DNA of 12,218 nt from contig JAAVIG010000221.1 of assembly GCA_014796735.1 (NCBI GenBank), forward strand, positions 1 to 12,218, given 5' to 3'. This document shows, in pieces, positions 6,639-12,218 of this stretch (the stretch's first letter is position 1; every line of letters starts with the position of its first letter). The position numbers and the translations under genes were made by a program. Below the pieces are notes generated by a model. The model did no database searches and had not been told where the DNA came from. It worked only from the letters and a program-made list of their open reading frames with translations. Origin of the DNA: Oscillospiraceae bacterium. GTDB lineage: Bacteria; Bacillota; Clostridia; Oscillospirales; Ruminococcaceae.

Positions 6639-8633
6639 TTATTTCGATCTTCCCCGAACATAATCACATATAATGTCCGCGCTTGCTTCAAGCCCTATCG
6701 AGCTGTCAAGCATTAACTCGTAATTATGCCTGTCGCCCCAGTTCAGTCCGGAAATGTTTTTATAATAAGAAGCTCTCGCTTCATCGGAGCGGTGAATATT
6801 TCTCTTAGCTTCCTCCGCGCTGTCGCCGTACACCTCCATAACACGCCCGATCTTATAATCCGCGTCGGCGTAAATGAAAACACGAACCGTATCCTCATAA
6901 TCACGCAGCACATGATCCGCGGCTCTGCCCACGATAACGCAGCTTCCGTTATCGGCGATCTTGCGTATCACCTTGTCCTGCGCGGCGATCGCCTGCTGCA
7001 CCACGTCGGTGCTTAAATAAAGGCTGTGCAGCATTGCGGGCGCGTTAGCGTTAAGGTCGGAGATAAACTCCTTGTCAAGTCCGCTTTCCTGCGCGGCAAG
7101 AGCGGTCATTTCCTTATAGTAAAAAGGTATTCCCAGTCTTTCCGACACTATCTTTCCTATCTGCTTGCCCGAAGAGCCGTGTTCTCTCGCAATAGTGATA
7201 ATAACCCCCTTGGAAGACGGCTTAAGCACAGTATCGGTACTTTCCTCCGACGGCTTCGCCTTAAGCGTTTTCATAAATGTCACGGTAAGTATGGCGGCAA
7301 CGATCATGGCTATAAGATCCGCTGAGGGCGCGGCATAAAGTATGCCCTCTATTTCGAAAAAGGCAGGGAGTATAATTATCAGCGGAATAAAGCATATAAT
7401 ATCGCGGATCATTGACGCAGCGACCGCGTGTATCGGTTTTCCCACCGCCTGAAAGAAAATTGAGGTCATTTTGACCGTGCAGGTAAATGTAACCAAGCAA
7501 AGGAATATACGGAAAGTCAGTTCTCCGAATTTCCAGTAGTCGTCGGGATTAGGAATATTTGTGGGCGTTCCGAACATTCCCACAACGGCGTTGGGAGCAA
7601 GCTCAAACAGCAGTGTTGAAGCAAGGCCGATAACAACGGTGCAAAGAAGTATTTTTCGGTACAGCTCCTTTACGCGGTCATAACGCTTCGCACCCATATT
7701 GTAGCTGATAATGGGCTGACAGCCCAGAACGATTCCAACCACAAGATTTATCACCACGGTGAACACCTTGCTCTCGATACCGATGATAGCAATGGGAATA
7801 TCAACGCCGTAATGCGACATTGCGCCGTATTTTGCAAGCATGATATTGCAGACCAGCGATATAATAACGATCGTCATCTGTGTTATAAATGAAGATACGC
7901 CAAGCTGAAGCGCGCCCGAAAATACTTTAAAATTCGGGATAAAGCTTTTTAATTTCAGCTTAAAGGTTTTGGTGCGGAAAAAGTAAATAAATGTGATAAC
8001 AAAGGAAACCGTCTGACCGATGACCGTTGCCAGAGCCGCGCCGAACATTCCCCATTTTGCCCCGAAGATAAATACGGGGTCAAGAATAATGTTGGTAAGC
8101 GCGCCCGCCAGCATTGACGCCATAGACCAGGCGGGAGTACCGTCCGCGCGTATTACGGCGTTCATCATATTGGACAGCATGAAAATAGGGAAGAAAGCGA
8201 GAATTAAATCAAAGTACTCGATCGCATAATCAATGCTGTTTTCCGATGCTCCGAACAAAGTCAATATCTGCGTTTTCAACGGATAAAAGATCGCCATAAG
8301 CACAATGCCCGAGATCAAAGTAACGGTAATGCCCGTTCCGATAGATCTGTGAGCATTCTGCGAATCGTTTTTGCCCTGACATATGTTAAGATACGCCGCG
8401 CAGCCGTCGCCGTAGCACCACGCAAACGCCTGCGCTATGATAAAGATAGGGAACACAACGCCCGTAGCGGCGTTTCCCAGCGCGCTCAGCTCGCTGTTGC
8501 CGATAAATATCTGATCGACTATATTGTAAAGCGCGCTGACCAACAGTGACAGCACACAGGGGACGGAAAATTTTATCATAAGCTTTGATATTTTTTCGGT
8601 ACCCAAAAAAAGTGATTTTTTTTCTTGTTCCAT
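6639..8633 (-). CDS. MATE-family efflux transporter fused to a cytidylate-kinase-like domain
   Basis: 664 residues. I start at the ATG at 8631-8633 because GGAGGT (8638-8643) sits just upstream; a 13-codon longer frame has no better site. Residues 1 to about 460 are a hydrophobic multi-helix MATE/MepA-like exporter (IVDQIFIG, GDGCAAYLNICQG, FGASENSIDYA), normally a cation-driven multidrug antiporter in the membrane. From about 475 the protein continues into a soluble cytidylate-kinase-like (Cytidylate_kin2) domain: VIITIAREHGSSGKQIGK with loop GSSGK at 486-490, then CVIVGRAAD at 565-573 and VFIYADADYKIGR. The linker is short and charged. No frameshift or internal stop separates the halves, so the fusion is real as sequenced. 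The kinase half may sense or modify nucleotides and gate transport, which is inference. Confidence 0.9.
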   Translation of the reverse strand: MEQEKKSLFLGTEKISKLMIKFSVPCVLSLLVSALYNIVDQIFIGNSELSALGNAATGVVFPIFIIAQAFAWCYGDGCAAYLNICQGKNDSQNAHRSIGTGITVTLISGIVLMAIFYPLKTQILTLFGASENSIDYAIEYFDLILAFFPIFMLSNMMNAVIRADGTPAWSMASMLAGALTNIILDPVFIFGAKWGMFGAALATVIGQTVSFVITFIYFFRTKTFKLKLKSFIPNFKVFSGALQLGVSSFITQMTIVIISLVCNIMLAKYGAMSHYGVDIPIAIIGIESKVFTVVINLVVGIVLGCQPIISYNMGAKRYDRVKELYRKILLCTVVIGLASTLLFELAPNAVVGMFGTPTNIPNPDDYWKFGELTFRIFLCLVTFTCTVKMTSIFFQAVGKPIHAVAASMIRDIICFIPLIIILPAFFEIEGILYAAPSADLIAMIVAAILTVTFMKTLKAKPSEESTDTVLKPSSKGVIITIAREHGSSGKQIGKIVSERLGIPFYYKEMTALAAQESGLDKEFISDLNANAPAMLHSLYLSTDVVQQAIAAQDKVIRKIADNGSCVIVGRAADHVLRDYEDTVRVFIYADADYKIGRVMEVYGDSAEEAKRNIHRSDEARASYYKNISGLNWGDRHNYELMLDSSIGLEASADIICDYVRGRSK

Positions 8634-8663
8634 AAAGACCTCCGAGTAAAATGTTTGATAACC

Positions 8664-8757
8664 TGTCTTCACAAGCTTATACCAATACCTTTTTAAACTG
8701 ACGTAATACCCACAGTTTTAAAAGGGATCAGTATTACGCGCGCATCTTGTGAAGACA
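8664..8757. repeat. Composite palindrome around a second 54-bp repeat
   Basis: Perfect 12-bp arms TGTCTTCACAAG (8664-8675) and CTTGTGAAGACA (8746-8757) enclose the palindromic repeat. A second pairing, CGTAATAC (8702-8709) with GTATTACG (8731-8738), is incompatible with the hairpin of the inner repeat. The segment lies in the 5' leader of the MATE gene, between its predicted promoter and its ribosome site. It is either nested insertion of repeats or a leader able to form two alternative folds. Confidence 0.65.
8680..8733. repeat. 54-bp TA-flanked palindromic repeat, copy 2
   Basis: Second copy of the family at 3580-3631. The arms 8679-8700 and 8713-8734 pair at 18 of 22 positions. Its tips, TACCAAT and (inverted) TACTGAT, agree with those of copy 1 and of the 157-bp element as TACYRAT. 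It begins and ends in TA. The central loop differs completely from that of copy 1, so the arms are the conserved part. Confidence 0.7.
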
Positions 8758-8770
8758 AATTCTATGCCGG

Positions 8771-8812
8771 ACAACAAAAAGGCGCAGAAACCGCCGTGAT
8801 TTCTACGCCTTT
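8771..8812 (-). terminator. Intrinsic terminator in the MATE leader
   Basis: Read on the minus strand, AAAGGCG (8806-8812) and AGAAA (8800-8804) pair with TTTCT (8786-8790) and CGCCTTT (8778-8784) around a 9-base loop, with one unpaired position on each side. TTTTTGTTGT follows at 8780-8771. It lies only some 20 bases downstream of the predicted start of the minus-strand transcript and about 140 bases before the MATE start codon, so it could attenuate that gene or end a short RNA. Confidence 0.65.
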
Positions 8813-8829
8813 GATATAAGCTGTTCGAC
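8771..8829 (-). ncRNA. Candidate short leader RNA ahead of the MATE gene
   Basis: A strong minus-strand promoter and the terminator just downstream would define an RNA of roughly 55-60 bases. It would begin near a small hairpin CTGT-CGA-ACAG (8821-8831) and end in the terminator stem. No known riboswitch fold is recognisable, and the space before the terminator is too short for the usual aptamers. It could be a constitutive small RNA or the attenuated form of the MATE mRNA. No expression evidence is available. Confidence 0.3.
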
Positions 8830-8836
8830 AGTTATT

Positions 8837-8865
8837 ATCATATCAAAAAACCAAAAATATTTCAA
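8837..8865 (-). promoter_or_regulatory. Predicted sigma-A promoter for the MATE gene
   Basis: On the minus strand, TTGAAA (8860-8865) and TATGAT (8837-8842) are separated by exactly 17 bases, one mismatch from consensus in each box. Transcription would begin near 8829 and proceed through the terminator hairpin and the composite palindrome to the MATE gene. Confidence 0.6.
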
Positions 8866-8952
8866 AGGGACATTTACACAAAAAAATAATTTTTTTGGGC
8901 TTGTACGCCTATATTTTTTCACAAAACCATACCTCGGTAAATTTTCCGTGTA

Positions 8953-8981
8953 TGGACAAATCGGTTTCAAAGTGCTATAAT
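8953..8981 (+). promoter_or_regulatory. Predicted sigma-A promoter for tldD-tldE
   Basis: TGGACA (8953-8958) and a perfect TATAAT (8976-8981) are separated by 17 bases. The start would be near 8988, giving a leader of about 57 bases to the TldD start. It diverges from the MATE promoter, with about 90 bases between the two -35 boxes. Confidence 0.75.
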
Positions 8982-9044
8982 TATATTTATTATAGTTTAC
9001 AAATTTTTCTAAAAAAACAAAGGAAAGGACGTTTGCGGAATAAA

Positions 9045-10451
9045 ATGAAAGTAAAGAAAAGCGAATATCTTGAAAAAATAAGACCCGCTGCAAAAAAGCT
9101 GGTCAAGCTGCTGTGCGAAAAATACGACTACTGTTCCATGCTGGGAACGGACAGCGAGGATACACGGTATCAGGTCGCTTCAACAGGCGTTGGCATTTCA
9201 CCCAGCCCGTTTTTTAACAACAGAGGCTTTGTTATCAGAGTTTTTGACAAAAGCGGACAGGCGGAGTACTCCTTTAACGAGTTAAGCGAGGAGCTGCTGC
9301 CGAAAATAATCGAGGGAGTTGACCGCGCCGTAAAGCTTTACGGAAGCGAAAACCGCGGCTTGCCCTCGGACAGACCCCTTACACTCGATAAAGCGTCGGA
9401 TTATGAGATCGATCCCAAAGAGCTTGGGGACGATAAAATAATATCAAAGCTTACCGAGCTTCGCCAAAACGCAATGGCAAAGGACGAACGCGTGATAGAC
9501 TGTATGGTGATGTTTGAATACCGCAGGTACTCCAATATTTTTATCAGCAGAGAACGCGATCTTACCCAAAATCTTATGTGGTCTTCGGGAGTGGTTTTCG
9601 CCGTCGCAAAAAGCGGAGACAATATCCAGCAGGGCTACAAGGGAGCTTCCGTTTTGGGCGGAGCGGAGGTCATGGAGCAAATGGAAGGGTTGGCTGATAC
9701 GGCGGTTAACACTGCCCTTGAGCTGCTTTCGGGCGAGCCGATTACTCCCGGAGTATACGACTGCATATGCGAACCTGAGGTTACGGGTATGATCGTACAC
9801 GAGGCCTTCGGACACGGAGTTGAAATGGATATGTTCGCAAAGAACCGTGCTCTTGCGAAGGATTATATCGGAAAACAGGTAGCCTCTCCGTTGGTAACAA
9901 TGCACGACAGCGCCTGCGCGGTGGATCAGACCGCCACTTATTTCTTTGACGACGAGGGTGAGGAGGCTCATGATACTCTTGTAATAGACAAGGGTATACT
10001 TAAAGGCGGCTTCTGCGACGCAAAAAGCGCGCTCCTTCTGGGCACCGCACCCACGGGCAACGGGCGCAGAGAAAGCTACGAACGCAAGGCTTACACCCGT
10101 ATGACCAACACTTACTTTTTGGGCGGAAACGATACCGTCGAGGATATGATAAAGTCGATCGAGTACGGTTTCCTGCTCTCAACTCCCAGCAGCGGCATGG
10201 AAGACCCCAAAAACTGGGGCATACAGATGATGGTGAGCATGGCTAAGGAGATAAAGGACGGAAAGCTTACGGGAAAGGTGTTCGCTCCCATAGTTATGAC
10301 GGGTTATGTGCCCGATCTGCTGAAATCCATTTCCATGATAAGCAGGGACGTTGAGCTTTGCGGCACGGGCATGTGCGGCAAGGGCTACAAGGAGTGGGTA
10401 AAGGTATCGGACGGCGGGCCTTATATCAAGGCAAGGATCTCATTGGGCTAA
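9045..10451 (+). CDS. tldD: TldD-type metalloprotease subunit
   Basis: 468 residues, close to the usual TldD size. With TldE it forms the cytosolic TldD/E protease, known for trimming modified peptides such as microcin B17 precursors and degrading unfolded antitoxins in enterobacteria; its clostridial substrate is unknown. The zinc site HEAFGH is at 252-257 in VHEAFGHGVEMD, and the C-terminal GMCGKG supplies Cys444, matching the metal-binding CGK of the family. I start at ATG 9045. The open frame extends upstream to 8895 but crosses the promoter. AGGAAAGGA at 9021-9029 sits 15 bases before this ATG, so a TTG at 9033 is an alternative start. It is first in a two-gene operon. Confidence 0.92.
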   Translation: MKVKKSEYLEKIRPAAKKLVKLLCEKYDYCSMLGTDSEDTRYQVASTGVGISPSPFFNNRGFVIRVFDKSGQAEYSFNELSEELLPKIIEGVDRAVKLYGSENRGLPSDRPLTLDKASDYEIDPKELGDDKIISKLTELRQNAMAKDERVIDCMVMFEYRRYSNIFISRERDLTQNLMWSSGVVFAVAKSGDNIQQGYKGASVLGGAEVMEQMEGLADTAVNTALELLSGEPITPGVYDCICEPEVTGMIVHEAFGHGVEMDMFAKNRALAKDYIGKQVASPLVTMHDSACAVDQTATYFFDDEGEEAHDTLVIDKGILKGGFCDAKSALLLGTAPTGNGRRESYERKAYTRMTNTYFLGGNDTVEDMIKSIEYGFLLSTPSSGMEDPKNWGIQMMVSMAKEIKDGKLTGKVFAPIVMTGYVPDLLKSISMISRDVELCGTGMCGKGYKEWVKVSDGGPYIKARISLG

Positions 10452-10473
10452 GAAGAGGTAAAGTTTGAAGGAA

Positions 10474-10525
10474 CTTGAAAAACGGTTTCTTTCAAGCCCG
10501 TCGTGTCGGAGCGTTTGCTCGGCAC
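10474..10525 (+). other. Two hairpins in the tldD-tldE gap
   Basis: CTTGAAA (10474-10480) pairs with TTTCAAG (10490-10496). GTGTCGGAGC (10503-10512) pairs with GCTCGGCAC (10517-10525) across a four-base loop with one bulge. Neither has a U-tract, so they are not intrinsic terminators. They may stabilise or process the bicistronic message, or be small repeats. The gap is long for partners usually made in equal amounts. Confidence 0.45.
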
Positions 10526-10552
10526 TTCTCAGGAGGAAAGGTGGATTACACA

Positions 10553-11824
10553 ATGATAAATAAAATAATCGATATATTAAAGTCAGAGGGCATAGAAAAG
10601 TATCTGATAAACAAAACCGAAAGGAGCAGCAGCGAGCTGTTTTTTATCCGCAAGGAATTGGATACCCGCCGCACGAAGGACGTAACGGTTTACGATGTTA
10701 CTGTGTACCGCGACATACAAAAGGACGGAAGCACTCTCAGAGGAAGCGCGGGAGCGGGGATTTTCCCCACCATGACGGACGAAGAGATAAGGAAAAAGCT
10801 TTCGGATGCTTATTATGCGGCGCAGTTTGCCGCCAATCCGTTTTATGAGCTTGTCAAGGGTGACGGCATCCAAAAGGAAGACACAAGCGCTGCGCCGAAA
10901 GCGGCGGACGAAGCGGTTCAGCGCATGGCAAAGGCTTTGTTTTCCGCAGACAACGACAGCGAGGCTTTTATAAATTCGGCCGAGTTTTTCGCGGTAAACG
11001 AGCATCACCGTATAGTAAATTCCGACGGGGTAGATGTAAGCTTCAATAAATTTACGGTAAACGGTGAATTTGTAACTCAATGCACCTCCGAGGAGGACGT
11101 TGAGCTTTACTACGACTTTAAGTACGACGATATAAACGAAAAAGCTATAGCGGAAAAGGCAGCGGAGGGAATAACCGCCGCAAAGGACAGATCGGCGGCA
11201 AAGCGCAGCCTTAAAAGCGGCAGCTACGACGTTATACTCAGCGGCAGCGAGGTTGCGGCAGTGCTTGGCTACTATACCGCAAAATCCAACGCGTCGGCGA
11301 TATACGCGAAGTATTCCGACTATTCCGCGGGGACGGAGGTTCAGGGAGACGGCGTTACCAGCGAAATGCTTAATATCACTTGTATCGCCACTGTGCCTTA
11401 CAGCGGAGAGGGTATAAAGATGTCCGATCTTAAGCTTATCGAAAACGGAACGTTAAAGGCTATTCACGGCGTTAACCGTTTTGCGCAGTATCTGGGGATA
11501 ACGCCCACAGGCAGTTACGAGAAGATAAAGCTTGAAGCGGGAACGCAAAGTTTTGAGGAAATGAAGAAAAAGCCTTATTTGCAGGTAGTGAAATTTTCCG
11601 ATTTTCAAATAGATCCGTTTACGGGACACTTTGGCGGTGAAATACGTCTGGGTTATCTGTTTGACGGAAGCACAATCTCCAAAGTAACGGGCGGTTCGGT
11701 GAACGGCATAATTACGCAGGCGCATAAGAATTTTGTGTTCTCAACGGAAAAGTATTCGGACAGCGAGTATGAGGGACCTTTTGCAGTGAGAATAGAAAAC
11801 GTTGCCGTGGCGGGAAGCGAATAA
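10553..11824 (+). CDS. tldE: TldE/PmbA partner subunit of the TldD protease
   Basis: 423 residues, beginning MINKIIDILKSEGIEKYLI, which fits the family N-terminus. AGGAGG at 10531-10536 lies 16 bases before this ATG but only 4 bases before an in-frame GTG at 10541, so four extra residues are possible. An ORF extension to 10475 crosses the intergenic hairpins and is unlikely. The middle has the PmbA-like segment LSGSEVAAVLGYY followed by SNASAIYAKYSDY, and the end carries FDGSTISKVTGGSVNG. As is usual for TldE there is no HExxxH zinc motif, so it is the non-catalytic half. An intrinsic terminator follows within about 25 bases. Confidence 0.9.
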   Translation: MINKIIDILKSEGIEKYLINKTERSSSELFFIRKELDTRRTKDVTVYDVTVYRDIQKDGSTLRGSAGAGIFPTMTDEEIRKKLSDAYYAAQFAANPFYELVKGDGIQKEDTSAAPKAADEAVQRMAKALFSADNDSEAFINSAEFFAVNEHHRIVNSDGVDVSFNKFTVNGEFVTQCTSEEDVELYYDFKYDDINEKAIAEKAAEGITAAKDRSAAKRSLKSGSYDVILSGSEVAAVLGYYTAKSNASAIYAKYSDYSAGTEVQGDGVTSEMLNITCIATVPYSGEGIKMSDLKLIENGTLKAIHGVNRFAQYLGITPTGSYEKIKLEAGTQSFEEMKKKPYLQVVKFSDFQIDPFTGHFGGEIRLGYLFDGSTISKVTGGSVNGIITQAHKNFVFSTEKYSDSEYEGPFAVRIENVAVAGSE

Positions 11825-11846
11825 GCTTTTGATTACAGATAAATAA

Positions 11847-11890
11847 ACAAAACAGCTTGACTTGCTTTTGGAGGTCAGGCTGTTTTTGTT
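11847..11890 (+). terminator. Intrinsic terminator of tldD-tldE
   Basis: AACAGCTTGAC (11851-11861) pairs with GTCAGGCTGTT (11874-11884) with one G-T pair and a 12-base loop. Pairing can extend outward into the flanking A and T runs, and TTTTTGTT follows at 11883-11890. It lies just after the tldE stop codon. Confidence 0.85.
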
Positions 11891-11964
11891 GGGTGTGAAG
11901 AAAACAGCTGCTTTCGTGAGGTAAGGCTTGATCAGAGCAAAGGAGAGAGCGACGAATACTGTTG

Positions 11965-12043
11965 GCGGCGGAGCCGCGGGCGTAAGCCCGCTGAAACGCG
12001 TAAGCGTTTCAAAATTTTCGCAACGCGAAAATTTGGCTTCGCC
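11965..12043 (+). repeat. Tandem array of short perfect hairpins
   Basis: Five hairpins lie end to end in 79 bases: GCGGC-GGA-GCCGC (11965-11977); GCGGGC-GTAA-GCCCGC (11976-11991), overlapping the first by two bases; GAAACGC-GTAA-GCGTTTC (11993-12010); AAATTTTCGC-AAC-GCGAAAATTT (12012-12034); and GGC-TTC-GCC (12035-12043). The two GTAA loops would be GNRA tetraloops in a plus-strand RNA. The arms have unrelated sequences, so this is not one repeat copied several times. No gene is visible; about 85 bases of unexplained sequence with the palindrome CCCAATTGGG (12100-12109) separate it from the terminal repeat. Confidence 0.7.
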
Positions 12044-12128
12044 CCTGTTGTAGGGCAGTTATTGCAAAAGGAGTAGTTTTACAGGATAGGGCGGTACAAC
12101 CCAATTGGGGGAGCAAGCATAATCATAC

Positions 12129-12218
12129 ATTGTACAAACTAATGGGAGCATACAACATTGCCAATGAAAACACATAATCAATAACGCAGCACCTGCGACA
12201 CGAACGTGAATAAAACAC
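12129..12218. repeat. Terminal direct repeat, copy 2
   Basis: Second copy of the 90-bp sequence at 1-90, same orientation, cut by the window end. The longest conserved block is CCAATGAAAACACATAATCA. Together with the hairpin array just upstream it may be one larger composite repeat, of which only the right part would be visible at the left edge of the window. Confidence 0.85.

Noticed and set aside
8634..8829. Known riboswitch upstream of the MATE gene
   Set aside because: No conserved aptamer core was recognised, and only about 20 bases separate the predicted start from the terminator. The remaining length is explained by palindromic repeats.
1..12218. Circular plasmid or phage genome with overlapping ends
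   Set aside because: The end repeats differ at 12 of 90 positions, whereas an overlap of one circular molecule should be identical. No replication, capsid or partition genes are present.

Overview
The window looks like a chromosomal segment of an anaerobic, low-to-moderate GC Firmicute of class Clostridia, most likely an Oscillospirales/Ruminococcaceae-type gut bacterium. The reasons are the strong AGGAGG-like ribosome sites, sigma-A promoters of TTGACA/TATAAT type, the style of the MATE protein with a C-terminal cytidylate-kinase-like domain, a sialate O-acetylesterase, a TldD/TldE pair, and intergenic DNA packed with small palindromic repeats. This placement is inference; no rRNA or marker gene is present.

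Layout. 1-608: gene-free, with one copy of a repeat that also closes the window, an inverted pair of 46-bp repeats, and a leader holding three related 15-bp dyads. 609-3578 (+): a large membrane protein with the fold order of a P1B-type ATPase but with its catalytic motifs replaced, behind a 420-residue charged N-terminal region. 3580-3631: a 52-bp palindromic repeat directly after its stop. 3657-5180 (+): sialate O-acetylesterase. 5164-5785: remains of an AAA/P-loop kinase gene, split by a 248-bp hairpin-rich insertion (37-bp direct repeats) and by a TA-flanked 157-bp MITE-like palindrome. 5786-6505 (+): IspD/TarI-type cytidylyltransferase. 6639-8633 (-): MATE transporter fused to a cytidylate-kinase-like domain. 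8634-9044: divergent promoter region with an early terminator on the minus strand and a second palindromic repeat. 9045-10451 and 10553-11824 (+): TldD metalloprotease and its TldE/PmbA partner, followed by an intrinsic terminator. 11891-12218: a run of small hairpins and the second copy of the terminal repeat.

The functional units appear largely independent: an orphan membrane pseudo-ATPase, an acetylated-sugar esterase, a cytidylyltransferase (isoprenoid or teichoic-acid precursor), a MATE exporter and a TldDE peptidase. The unifying theme is repeat activity. At least five kinds of short palindromic element lie between the genes. Three of them share TACYRAT tips flanked by TA, which suggests one mobilising enzyme, and two have broken a gene. 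Removing both insertions in silico restores one open frame across the broken kinase gene, the clearest direct evidence of recent small-element transposition here. The two most interesting novelties are this double-interrupted gene with its unusual 37-bp target repeat, and the degenerate P-type ATPase.
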